From positions 1-64,000 of the forward strand of contig JAEYAU010000170.1 in the NCBI GenBank assembly GCA_023404705.1: a DNA stretch of 64,000 bases, in the 5' to 3' direction. Made by a program: the position numbers and the translations under genes. Positions 25,300 through 35,102 of the stretch are shown one piece after another (the first letter of the stretch is position 1; the number at the start of each line of letters is the position of its first letter). The stretch comes from Pseudomonadota bacterium (lineage in GTDB: Bacteria; Pseudomonadota; Alphaproteobacteria; Rhizobiales; Xanthobacteraceae). The notes below the pieces were generated by a model that saw only the letters and a list, made by a program, of their open reading frames with translations, was not told where the DNA came from and searched no databases.

Positions 25300-26799
25300 A
25301 TGGCCGCACGTAAGTCGTCGAAGTCCAAGAAGCCCGCAAAGAAGCCGGTCGCGAAAGCGAGCACGAAAGCAAGCGTGAAGAGCAAGGTCGTGAAGGCCGC
25401 CAGCCGCGTCGTGAAGGCCGCCAAGAAGGCGCCGAAGAAGGTCGTGAAAGCGGCCCTCAAGGCGGTCGGCAGCAACGGCAACGGTCTGCCGAAGCCCTCG
25501 AGCAGGCCGTTCGGCCAAGCCGGCAAGGCGCTCGACGGCGTGCGCGTCCTCGACTTCACGCATGTGCAGTCGGGTCCGACCTGCACCCAGCTCCTCGCCT
25601 ATATGGGCGCGGACGTGATCAAGGTGGAGCGTCCCGGCGTCGGCGACATCACGCGCGGCCAGCTGCGCGACGTGCCGGGCGCGGACAGCCTCTACTTCAC
25701 GATGCTCAACGCCAATAAGCGCTCGATCACGATCGACTCCAAGCACCCGAAGGGCAAGGAGATCCTCGAGCGGCTGATCAAGCATTGCGACGTGCTGGTC
25801 GAGAACTTCGCGCCGGGCGCGCTCGATCGCATGGGGCTGACCTGGGAGTATATCCACAAGACCAACCCGCGAATGATCGTCGCTTCGGTGAAGGGCTTCG
25901 GCCCCGGCCCGTACGAGGACTGCAAGGTCTACGAGAACATCGCGCAGTGCGCCGGCGGTTCGGCTTCGACCACGGGCTTCCGCGAGGGCCCGCCGCTGGT
26001 CACGGGTTCGCAGATCGGCGACTCGGGCACCGGCCTGCATCTCGCCTTCGGCATCGTCGCGGCGCTCTATCAGCGCAACCGCACGGGCCGCGGCCAGAAG
26101 GTGCTCGCCGCCATGCAGGACGGCGTGCTCAACCTCTGCCGCGTCAAGCTGCGCGATCAGCAGCGCCTCGCGCACGGCCCGCTCAAGGAGTACAGCCAGT
26201 TCGGCGAGGGCGTGCCGTTCGGCAAAGCCGTGCCGCGTGCTGGCAACGATTCCGGCGGCGGCCAGCCCGGCTGGATCCTGAAGTGCAAGGGCTACGAGAG
26301 CGATCCCGACGCCTACATCTACTTCATCACCCAGGCGCCCGTGTGGGAGAAGATCTGCGACCTCATCGGCAAGCCCGAGTGGAAGACGGATCCCGACTAC
26401 GCCACGCCGCCCGCGCGGCTGCCGCGCCTCAAGCACATCTTCAGCACGATCGAGCAGTGGACCATGACCAAGACCAAGTTCGAGGTCATGGAGCTCTGCA
26501 ATCCGCTCGACATTCCGGTCGGGCCGATCCTGTCGATGAAGGAGATCGCCGAGGATCAGTCGCTGCGCGAGACCGGCACGGTGGTCGAGGTCGATCATCC
26601 GGTGCGCGGCAAGTATCTCACGGTCGGCAACCCCGTGAAGATGTCGGACTCGATCACCGAAGTGGAGCGCTCGCCGCTGCTCGGCGAGCACACCGAGGAG
26701 ATCCTCAAGCTCCTCGGTTACGGCGGCAAGGAGGTGAACGAGATCATGACCTCCGGCGCCACCACGGCACCCGAGAAGCCGAAGGCCGCCGCGGCGTAA
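25300..26799 (+). CDS. frc: Formyl-CoA:oxalate CoA-transferase with Lys/Ala-rich N-terminal extension
   Basis: A 499-residue class III CoA-transferase moving CoA from formyl-CoA to oxalate. The Frc domain starts near residue 76 (ALDGVRVLDFTHVQSGPTCT); the catalytic aspartate is D241 in GSQIGDSGTGLHL, and the glycine loop is GGGQPGW. Residues 1-57 are a histone-H1-like tail with 18 lysines (KKPAKKP, KAAKKAPKK) that ordinary Frc proteins lack. The ATG has a good site (GGGAGAG) and no alternative start lies between the tail and the domain, so the tail seems genuine. Probably cytoplasmic. Confidence 0.92.
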   Translation: MAARKSSKSKKPAKKPVAKASTKASVKSKVVKAASRVVKAAKKAPKKVVKAALKAVGSNGNGLPKPSSRPFGQAGKALDGVRVLDFTHVQSGPTCTQLLAYMGADVIKVERPGVGDITRGQLRDVPGADSLYFTMLNANKRSITIDSKHPKGKEILERLIKHCDVLVENFAPGALDRMGLTWEYIHKTNPRMIVASVKGFGPGPYEDCKVYENIAQCAGGSASTTGFREGPPLVTGSQIGDSGTGLHLAFGIVAALYQRNRTGRGQKVLAAMQDGVLNLCRVKLRDQQRLAHGPLKEYSQFGEGVPFGKAVPRAGNDSGGGQPGWILKCKGYESDPDAYIYFITQAPVWEKICDLIGKPEWKTDPDYATPPARLPRLKHIFSTIEQWTMTKTKFEVMELCNPLDIPVGPILSMKEIAEDQSLRETGTVVEVDHPVRGKYLTVGNPVKMSDSITEVERSPLLGEHTEEILKLLGYGGKEVNEIMTSGATTAPEKPKAAAA

Positions 26800-26814
26800 C
26801 ACGTCGATGCTGGT

Positions 26815-26949
26815 GGTCATCCCGGGCGACAGGCCGGACTTGTCCGGCCGGGAGGCCCGGGATCCATAACCACCACCGGCGCGAAATGGGCACTACAGGG
26901 GATATGGATCCCGGCTCGCGCTTGCTTCGCAAGCTTGGCCGGGATGACG
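26815..26949. repeat. Dispersed palindromic element, GTCATCCCGGG type
   Basis: A composite of inverted arms: GGTCATCCCGGG at the left and CCGGGATGAC at the right, with inner pairs around GGCCGGACTTGTCCGGCC, GGGATCCATAACC and ATGGATCCCGG. A second copy of the same design is at 50679-50830. It separates frc from the formyltransferase gene. Confidence 0.7.
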
Positions 26950-26965
26950 AGGGAGAAAGCGTCCA

Positions 26966-27895
26966 ATGCGTATCGTGGTCCATGGGCAGCAGGCCTTCGG
27001 CAAGGCGGTGCTCGAAGCGCTGCTCAAGCGCGGCGACGAGGTGATCGCGGTCTATGTCGCGCCCGAGAAGCCCGGGCAGAAGGCGGATCCGCTGAAGGAA
27101 GCCGCGGTCGCCGCCGGCCTGCCGGTGTACCAGCCCGCCTCCTATCGCAAGCAGGAGGTCTGGGACGAGTTCAAGGCGCTCAAGCCCGACCTGCAGGTGA
27201 TGGCCTTCGTCACTCTGTTCGTGCCCGAGGAATTCCTCAACATCCCGACCTATGGGTCGATCCAGTATCATCCCTCGCTGCTGCCGGCCTATCGCGGCGC
27301 GAGCGCGATCAACTGGCCGATCATCCTCGGCGAGAAGGAGACCGGGCTCTCGATCTTCTGGCCCGACAACGGTCTCGATACGGGCGACGTGCTGATCCAG
27401 AAGAAGACGCCGATCGGCCCCAAGGACACGCTCGGCACCGTCTATTTCGACCGCCTGTTCCCGATGGGCGTCGACGCCATGCTCGAGTCGGTCGATCTCG
27501 TGAAAGCCGGCAAGGCGCCGCGCATCAAGCAGGACGAGTCGCTCGCCACATATGAGGGCCGCTGCACAGCCGAGACCGCGCGCATCGACTGGGGCAAGTC
27601 CTGGCGCCAGATCGATCCGCTGATCCGCGGCTGCAATCCGGCGCCCGGCGCCTGGACCACCCTCGACGGCAAGACGCTGCAGATCTTCGATGCCGAGCCG
27701 ATCCCCGCGAAAGACCCGAAAGGCATCGGCGGCAAGCTCGGCGAGATCGTCGAGGTCAGCGCCGACGGCTTCACGGTCGTGTGCGCGGATGGCCGCTTCA
27801 AGGTCACGCGCGTGAAGCCCGCCGACGGCGGCAAGGTCGGCGCCGGCGAATGGGCCAAGGCTGCCAACCTCGCGGCCGGCGCCCGCTTCGGCTGA
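26966..27895 (+). CDS. Formyltransferase homologous to the N-terminal domain of 10-formyl-THF dehydrogenase
   Basis: A 309-residue protein of the GART/Fmt superfamily. The active site is YHPSLLPAYRG with H102, and D138 in GLDTGD, 36 residues later as in this superfamily. GASAINWPIILGEKETG, SIFWPDNGLDTGD, TYEGRCTAETARIDW and PGAWT match the hydrolase domain of eukaryotic ALDH1L1 better than methionyl-tRNA formyltransferase; the Asn of Fmt is Gln (Q100). A C-terminal Fmt-like barrel is present, but no carrier or aldehyde dehydrogenase domain. Being between frc and fhs points to formyl transfer or release involving 10-formyl-THF, not tRNA. Alternative: a plain formyl-THF hydrolase. Confidence 0.85.
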   Translation: MRIVVHGQQAFGKAVLEALLKRGDEVIAVYVAPEKPGQKADPLKEAAVAAGLPVYQPASYRKQEVWDEFKALKPDLQVMAFVTLFVPEEFLNIPTYGSIQYHPSLLPAYRGASAINWPIILGEKETGLSIFWPDNGLDTGDVLIQKKTPIGPKDTLGTVYFDRLFPMGVDAMLESVDLVKAGKAPRIKQDESLATYEGRCTAETARIDWGKSWRQIDPLIRGCNPAPGAWTTLDGKTLQIFDAEPIPAKDPKGIGGKLGEIVEVSADGFTVVCADGRFKVTRVKPADGGKVGAGEWAKAANLAAGARFG

Positions 27896-27944
27896 TTTCC
27901 TCTCCGTTTCCCTCCCGCGTATCTCTCACCAGCAGGCCGATCCC

Positions 27945-29642
27945 ATGCCCGCCTCGCAGCACCAGAATCCCAAGTCGGACATCGAAATCTCTCAGGCCGC
28001 GCAGAAGCGGCCGATCCTCGACATCGCGCGCGAGAAGCTCGGCATCGCGCCCGAGCACCTCGAGCCCTATGGCCACTACAAGGCCAAGGTGTCGATGGAC
28101 TACATCAAGTCGCTCAAGAACAAGAAGGACGGCAAGCTGATCCTGGTCTCGGCGATCTCACCGACGCCGGCCGGCGAGGGCAAGACCACGACCACGGTGG
28201 GTCTCACGGACGCGCTCAATCACATCGGCAAGAAGGCGATGCTCTGCCTGCGCGAGCCATCGCTCGGCCCGTCCTTCGGCATGAAGGGCGGCGCTGCCGG
28301 CGGCGGCTATGCCCAGGTCGTGCCGATGGAGGACATCAATCTCCACTTCACGGGCGACTTCCACGCGATCACCTCGGCGCACAATCTGCTCTCGGCGCTG
28401 ATCGACAACCACATCTACTGGGGCAATGAGCTCGGCATCGACAGCCGCCGCGTCGCCTGGCGCCGCGTCATGGACATGAACGACCGCGCGCTGCGCGAGA
28501 TCGTCTGCTCGCTCGGCGGCGTTGCCAACGGCTATCCGCGCGAGGCCGGCTTCGACATCACGGTGGCGTCCGAGGTGATGGCGATCTTCTGCCTTGCCAA
28601 GGACCTCGATGACCTCAAGGAGCGCCTCGGCAACATCATCATCGCGTATACGCGCGACCGTAAGCCGATCCGCGCCAAGGACGTCAAGGCGCATGGCGCC
28701 ATGACGGCGCTGCTCAAGGAGGCGATCGCGCCGAACCTGGTGCAGACGCTGGAAGGCACGCCCGCCTTCATCCATGGCGGCCCGTTCGCCAATATCGCGC
28801 ACGGCTGCAACTCGGTGGTCGCCACCCAGTCGGCGCTCAAGCTCGCCGACTACGTCGTGACCGAGGCCGGCTTCGGCGCCGATCTCGGTGGCGAGAAGTT
28901 CCTCGACATCAAGTGCCGCAAGACCGGCATGGCGCCGGATTGCGTGGTGCTGGTCGCCACCATCCGCGCGCTCAAGATGCACGGCGGCGTCAAGAAGGAG
29001 GATCTCAAGTCCGAGAACCTCAAGGCGCTGGAAGCCGGCATGGCGAACCTGCAGCGGCACGTCGAGAACATCCAGAAGTTCGGCCTCGCATCGGTGGTCT
29101 CGATCAACCGCTTCAGCGCCGACACGGATGCCGAGATCGCGCTCGTGAAGGAAGCCTGCAAGAAGCTCGGCGTCGAGGCCGTGATGGCCGACCACTGGGC
29201 CGAAGGCGGCAAGGGCGCGGCGGACGTCGCGCGGGCGGTCGTGAAGGTGATCGATGAAGGCAAGAGCAAGCTCAAGCTGCTCTATCCGGACGACATGCCG
29301 CTGCTCGACAAGGTGCGCACGGTCGCGAAGGAGATCTATCGCGCGAAGGACGTCTCTGCCGACAAGTCGGTGCGCGACCAGCTCGCGAGCTTCGAGTCCA
29401 TGGGCTACGGCAAGCTGCCGATCTGCGTCGCCAAGACGCAGTATTCGTTCTCGACCAATCCGGACGCCAAGGGCGCGCCGGTCGATCACGTGATCCCGAT
29501 CCGCGAGGTGCGGCTCTCGGCGGGCGCCGAGTTCGTGGTGGTGATCTGCGGTGAGATCATGACCATGCCGGGCCTGCCCAAGGTGCCGTCCGCGGACTCG
29601 ATCGACGTCGGCGCGGACGGGAAGATCGTCGGCTTGTTCTGA
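27945..29642 (+). CDS. fhs: Formate-tetrahydrofolate ligase
   Basis: A 565-residue ATP-dependent enzyme that makes 10-formyl-THF from formate and THF. The P-loop is SPTPAGEGKTTTT at about 72-84; REPSLGPSFGMKGGAAGGGYAQV and FTGDFHAITSAHNLLSA are the family signatures; PSADSIDVGADGKIVGLF is the standard C terminus. Start ATG at 27945. It is the last gene of the oxalate/one-carbon run and takes the formate released by Frc. Confidence 0.96.
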   Translation: MPASQHQNPKSDIEISQAAQKRPILDIAREKLGIAPEHLEPYGHYKAKVSMDYIKSLKNKKDGKLILVSAISPTPAGEGKTTTTVGLTDALNHIGKKAMLCLREPSLGPSFGMKGGAAGGGYAQVVPMEDINLHFTGDFHAITSAHNLLSALIDNHIYWGNELGIDSRRVAWRRVMDMNDRALREIVCSLGGVANGYPREAGFDITVASEVMAIFCLAKDLDDLKERLGNIIIAYTRDRKPIRAKDVKAHGAMTALLKEAIAPNLVQTLEGTPAFIHGGPFANIAHGCNSVVATQSALKLADYVVTEAGFGADLGGEKFLDIKCRKTGMAPDCVVLVATIRALKMHGGVKKEDLKSENLKALEAGMANLQRHVENIQKFGLASVVSINRFSADTDAEIALVKEACKKLGVEAVMADHWAEGGKGAADVARAVVKVIDEGKSKLKLLYPDDMPLLDKVRTVAKEIYRAKDVSADKSVRDQLASFESMGYGKLPICVAKTQYSFSTNPDAKGAPVDHVIPIREVRLSAGAEFVVVICGEIMTMPGLPKVPSADSIDVGADGKIVGLF

Positions 29643-29683
29643 CGAGTGGCATGCCACCGCCCTGAGCGTTTCAACGAACTGCC

Positions 29684-29708
29684 TTGCGCCGGCTTCATGC
29701 CGGCGCAA
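29684..29708 (+). terminator. Strong hairpin terminator after fhs
   Basis: A perfect 10-bp stem (TTGCGCCGGC / GCCGGCGCAA) with a 5-nt loop TTCAT, 42 nt past the fhs stop and followed by TTGCGTTTGG. It likely ends the tct-oxc-frc-fhs transcript. Confidence 0.6.
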
Positions 29709-29781
29709 TTGCGTTTGGATTGACGCGCGTCGGCATCGGCATAGACTTTCGTTCACGGGCTGGGCAACGGGGTCACCCGAT

Positions 29782-30405
29782 ATGTCCGGAGGGTCAGACG
29801 GCTGCGGATGCGGCGCGTGCCACCCGCAGGACGAGAACGCTTCAGAACCCGCTTCATTCGCGCGCCGCGAGTGGCTCCTGACGGCGCTGGCGGCGGGCGT
29901 GGCATCGGCGCTGCCTGACGCTGCGGTCGCGGGCGATCCGAAGGCGATACGGCCGCAGGAGGGCGACCAGTTCGTCTATGTCGCGGGCGAGCGGCAAGGC
30001 GAGGTGATCGCGCCGGCCGATCTCGTCGGCAAGCCGCCGGTGTTCGCCTGGCCGATGGATCCCGCGAACCGCATTCTGCGCGACGGCTCTCGCCTCAATC
30101 AGGTGCTGCTGGTCCATGTCGGCGAGGACGCGCTCGACGAGGAGACGCGCGCGCGAGCAGCAGGCGGGGTCGTGGCCTACTCGGCCTCCTGCACGCACGC
30201 ACTCTGCCCGGTGACCGGCTGGAAGGCCGAGCAGAAGATCCTGAAATGCCATTGCCACAATTCCGAATACGACCCGCGGCTCGCCGCCAAGGTCGTGTTC
30301 GGTCCGGCGCCGCGGCCGCTGCCGGCGCTGCCATTGCGATTGGCCGACGGCGCTTTGGTCGCCGCCGGTCCGTTCATCGGGAGGGTCGGGCATGCCTCCG
30401 GATGA
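29782..30405 (+). CDS. Rieske [2Fe-2S] protein with Tat-type signal
   Basis: A 207-residue Rieske protein. Cluster ligands C137 and H139 (SCTHALC) and C156 and H159 (CHCH), with C142/C158 forming the disulfide seen in bc1-type, high-potential Rieske proteins. A twin-arginine segment FARREWLLTALAAGVA lies at 26-41, so it should be exported folded and possibly membrane-anchored. The first 20 residues contain CGCGACH, a CxxCH motif located before the signal and thus unlikely to hold haem. It precedes the quinoprotein gene by 58 bp and is probably its electron acceptor (inference). The start lacks a good ribosome site. Confidence 0.82.
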   Translation: MSGGSDGCGCGACHPQDENASEPASFARREWLLTALAAGVASALPDAAVAGDPKAIRPQEGDQFVYVAGERQGEVIAPADLVGKPPVFAWPMDPANRILRDGSRLNQVLLVHVGEDALDEETRARAAGGVVAYSASCTHALCPVTGWKAEQKILKCHCHNSEYDPRLAAKVVFGPAPRPLPALPLRLADGALVAAGPFIGRVGHASG

Positions 30406-30463
30406 AGATGACGTCATGCCCGTTCGCGGGGGGCGCTCGACGAAAGCTCATTAACGGGAGGAC

Positions 30464-32191
30464 GTGATGCTCAGAGGAAGCGTGAGCCTGAGCGCTCTTG
30501 CGCTCGCACTGCTGCTGGTTCCGACCGAAGCCTGGTCCGGCGAAATCAAGAACTATTCGTCCGTCACGGATCAGCGGCTCGCCAAGCCGGAGCCCGGCAA
30601 CTGGCTGATGTATCGCCGCACGCATGATGGAATGAATTTCAGCCCGCTCGACAAGATCAATGCCGGCAATGTCAGGAACCTGGTGCCGGTCTGGACCTTT
30701 GCGACCGGCGTGAACGAGGCGCACGAGGCGCCGCCGATCGTCAATAATGGCGTCATGTTCGTCTCCACGCCCGAGGGCCAGGTAATCGCGCTCGACGCCA
30801 AGACCGGCGATCTCCACTGGCGCTATAAGCGCAAGCTGCCCGAAGATCTGTTCCAGCTGCATCCGACCAATCGCGGCGTCGCGCTCTGGCAGGACAAGGT
30901 TTATCTCGCGACCACCGACGCGCATCTCGTGTCGATCGACGCGAAGACCGGCAAGGAGCTCTGGGCCAGCAAGGTCCAGGACTACAAGAAGGGTCACTAC
31001 ATGACCCTGGCGCCGCAAGTGATCGACGGCAAGATCCTCATCGGCGGCTCGGGCGGCGAGTTCGGCGTGCGCGGCTATATCGCGGCCTATGACGGCAACA
31101 GCGGCAAGGAGCTGTGGCGCACCTACACGGTGCCGGCGCCGGGCGAGCCCGGCTCCGAGACCTGGCGCGGCGACGACTGGAAGACCGGCGGCGGCTCCGC
31201 CTGGCTCGGCGGCAACTATGATCCGGAGCTCAAGATCGCCTATTGGGGCGTCGGCAATGCCGCGCCGTGGCCGGGCGATGCGCATCCGGGCGACAATCTT
31301 TACACCACCTCGGTGATCGGGCTCGATCCGGACACCGGCAAGATCAAGCAGCACTTCCAGTATCACCAGAACGACTCGTGGGACTGGGACGAGGTCGATC
31401 CGCCGATCCTGGTGGACGTGCGGCGCGGCGATCGCACCGTGAAGGCGCTCGTGCATCCGGGTCGCAATGGCTATCTCTGGACGCTCGAGCGCGCCGGCGA
31501 GGGCATCAAGTTCGTCGCGGCCCAGCCCTACGTGCATCAGGACGTCTTCACGAAGGTGGACGAGAAGACAGGCCGGCCGACCTATGATCCCGCGAAGACG
31601 CCGGCGGTCGGCAAGACCGTCACGTTCTGTCCGTCATTGTGGGGTGGCAAGGACTGGCCTTCGGCCTCCTACAGTCCGTCGACCGGGCTGCTCTACATCC
31701 CGGCCAACGACAATCTGTGCGGCACGCTGGTGGGCGAGAAGAAGCCGTTGGTGGAGGGCCAGCTGTGGCTCGGCGCCGACGTCGACAAGCTCGACCTCAG
31801 CCTGCCGCGCTCGCAGACTTACATCGGCGAGATGCAGGCCTGGGATCTGGTGTCGGGCAAGAAGGTCTGGTCGCACAAGTTCCCGCACCAGCTCTTCGCG
31901 TCCGTGCTCTCGACCGGCGGTGGCCTCGTCTTCGCGGGCGGCACCAATGATCGCATGTTCCGCGCCTTCGATGCCAAGACCGGCGAGGTGCTCTGGCAGC
32001 AGCGCACCAATTCCGGAATCATGGGCGCGCCCGTTGCCTTCGAGGTGGACGGCGAGCAGTACATCGCGGTGCAGTCCGGCTGGGGCGTCGACGGCCAGCG
32101 CATCCAGGACGCGCTGAGCAAACTCAATGTCGGCGTGGTGCCCGACGTGCCGCAAGGCGGCGTCGTGTGGGTGTTCGCGCTGAAGAAGTGA
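30464..32191 (+). CDS. PQQ-dependent alcohol dehydrogenase, lanthanide-type active site
   Basis: A 575-residue periplasmic quinoprotein of the eight-bladed methanol/ethanol dehydrogenase family. A signal peptide spans residues 1-24. Metal and catalytic residues are visible: E198 (GGEFGVRG), N264 (GVGNAAPW), catalytic D306 and D308 in SWDWDEV. The second Asp of DxD is the mark of lanthanide-dependent enzymes. The vicinal Cys-Cys of methanol dehydrogenases is absent and there is no haem domain. XoxG/XoxJ-like genes are not adjacent; the Rieske gene is. PQQ can come from the pqq cluster at 46.6-49.9 kb. Substrate unknown (an alcohol or aldehyde). Confidence 0.9.
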   Translation: MMLRGSVSLSALALALLLVPTEAWSGEIKNYSSVTDQRLAKPEPGNWLMYRRTHDGMNFSPLDKINAGNVRNLVPVWTFATGVNEAHEAPPIVNNGVMFVSTPEGQVIALDAKTGDLHWRYKRKLPEDLFQLHPTNRGVALWQDKVYLATTDAHLVSIDAKTGKELWASKVQDYKKGHYMTLAPQVIDGKILIGGSGGEFGVRGYIAAYDGNSGKELWRTYTVPAPGEPGSETWRGDDWKTGGGSAWLGGNYDPELKIAYWGVGNAAPWPGDAHPGDNLYTTSVIGLDPDTGKIKQHFQYHQNDSWDWDEVDPPILVDVRRGDRTVKALVHPGRNGYLWTLERAGEGIKFVAAQPYVHQDVFTKVDEKTGRPTYDPAKTPAVGKTVTFCPSLWGGKDWPSASYSPSTGLLYIPANDNLCGTLVGEKKPLVEGQLWLGADVDKLDLSLPRSQTYIGEMQAWDLVSGKKVWSHKFPHQLFASVLSTGGGLVFAGGTNDRMFRAFDAKTGEVLWQQRTNSGIMGAPVAFEVDGEQYIAVQSGWGVDGQRIQDALSKLNVGVVPDVPQGGVVWVFALKK

Positions 32192-32226
32192 GGTGTGACC
32201 TGCCGACTGGCGGCGCTCTCAGCCGG

Positions 32227-32274
32227 CTCTCTCCCCCGCTTGCGGGGGGGAGTTGGAGAGGGGGCGCCGCTTGC
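32227..32274. repeat. Half copy of the CCCCGCTTGCGGGG element
   Basis: CTCTCTCCCCCGCTTGCGGG followed by GGAGAGGGGGCGCCGCTTGCTCC matches the left half of the composites at 17101 and 48057. It lies between the convergent quinoprotein and LysR genes and may terminate both. Confidence 0.6.
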
Positions 32275-32333
32275 TCCGTGTTTGCAGTCTTCGGAGCGCC
32301 TCGCGGATTTCGCTTCGCTCATCCGGGCTACGG

Positions 32334-33227
32334 TCACGCATCGAAGGTCTGCGCCAGCCGCCGCGCTTCCGCGACCAGCGCCGCGGTGAGCGGCGTCATC
32401 GGCTCGCGCTGTGGCACGACGAGACCGATCGTGTGCAGCGCTTCGGGCTCGGCGATCGGGATGGCGCGGATCTGGTCCGTGAGGCCGAGCGTCTCGGCGA
32501 GCTTGGCCGGCATGATCGAGGCCCAGCGCGCGGTGCGCACATGGGAGAACAGCACGATCATCGAGTTCGACTCCAGCATGGGCTGCGGATCGCCGCCGGC
32601 GGCGCGCAGCAGGCTCTCGACGATGCGGCGGTTCTGCATGTCGGGCGTGAGCAGGCAGAGCGGCACTTGCGCGACCTCCGACCAGGTGACGCTGTCGCGA
32701 TTGCCGAGCGGCGCGTCGGACGCCGTGATGAGCTGATAGCGCTCCTGGTAGAGCGGGATTGCGGTGACGCGGCCGAGCGGCTCGTTGTCGAGATAAGTAA
32801 GGCCGGCATCCACCTCGAGGTTCTCCAGATGCGTCAGGATCTCGATCGAGGTGCGCGACAGAATCGTGAAGCGCACATCGGGATGGCGCGCGCGGTAGGG
32901 CGTGGTGAGCGCCGCCACCATGGCGAGCGCCGTCGGGATCGCGGCGATCCGCACGCGACCCGCGAGGCCGTGCTTGAGCGCCTTGATCTCCTCGCGCATG
33001 GCGCGCGTGTCGCCGACAATGCGCAGCGCCCATTCGCGCGTGCGCTCGCCCTCCGCGGTCAGGCCGATGAAGCGGGAGCCGCGCTGCACCAGGAGCACGC
33101 CGAGCTGCTCCTCGAGCTGCTTGATGCCAGCCGAGAGGGTGGGCTGGGTGACGCCGCAGGCCTCCGCCGCGCGGCCGAAATGGCGCTCGCGGGCGAGCGC
33201 CAGCAGATATTCCAGCTTGTCGATCAC
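32334..33227 (-). CDS. LysR-family regulator divergent from formate dehydrogenase
   Basis: A 297-residue LTTR from the GTG at 33227; a TTG at 33239 would add four residues. The winged helix is at the N terminus (DKLEYLLALARERHFGRAAE, TQPTLSAGIKQLEEQLG), and the effector domain starts near GRVRIAAIPTALAM. It is divergent from the formate dehydrogenase genes, with a T-N11-A dyad between them, the usual arrangement for the LysR activator of fds-type operons. Probably regulates formate dehydrogenase. Confidence 0.88.
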   Translation of the reverse strand: MIDKLEYLLALARERHFGRAAEACGVTQPTLSAGIKQLEEQLGVLLVQRGSRFIGLTAEGERTREWALRIVGDTRAMREEIKALKHGLAGRVRIAAIPTALAMVAALTTPYRARHPDVRFTILSRTSIEILTHLENLEVDAGLTYLDNEPLGRVTAIPLYQERYQLITASDAPLGNRDSVTWSEVAQVPLCLLTPDMQNRRIVESLLRAAGGDPQPMLESNSMIVLFSHVRTARWASIMPAKLAETLGLTDQIRAIPIAEPEALHTIGLVVPQREPMTPLTAALVAEARRLAQTFDA

Positions 33228-33278
33228 AGAGGGCCCCAATCTGGGAGCTAAGTTCCTATTGCAACTGCATAATCCGCT

Positions 33279-33297
33279 CGATAGAAATTTTCAATCG
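33279..33297. promoter_or_regulatory. LysR-type binding dyad upstream of formate dehydrogenase
   Basis: A 19-bp near-perfect palindrome (CGATAGAAATTTTCAATCG, 16 of 19 symmetric positions) contains T-N11-A, the LTTR core. It lies 52 bp from the LysR start and 73 bp from the structural gene start, in A/T-rich sequence. Best candidate activator site for both genes. Confidence 0.45.
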
Positions 33298-33321
33298 TCG
33301 GATCGCGAAGAGGGTATTGTT

Positions 33322-33335
33322 TCTGGTATGCCAGA
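33322..33335. promoter_or_regulatory. Small dyad spanning the first ATG of the beta-subunit frame
   Basis: TCTGG-TATG-CCAGA is a perfect 5-bp inverted repeat that contains the in-frame ATG at 33328. It may be an operator half of the promoter or a leader hairpin; if so, translation begins at the next ATG (33352). Confidence 0.3.
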
Positions 33336-33351
33336 GAGTCACTTTTCCGGA

Positions 33352-35070
<1,719 letters not shown>

Positions 35071-35102
35071 TGTCGCCGAACCCGACCCCGAGGGTGTGAC
35101 TC

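Noticed and set aside
26966..27895. Annotation as housekeeping methionyl-tRNA formyltransferase
   Set aside because: The Fmt Asn is Gln, the flanking segments match the formyl-THF dehydrogenase domain better, and no def or rsmB gene is near.
29803..29826. CxxCH haem motif at the N terminus of the Rieske protein
   Set aside because: It precedes the twin-arginine signal, so it would remain in the cytoplasm or in the removed leader where haem c is not attached.
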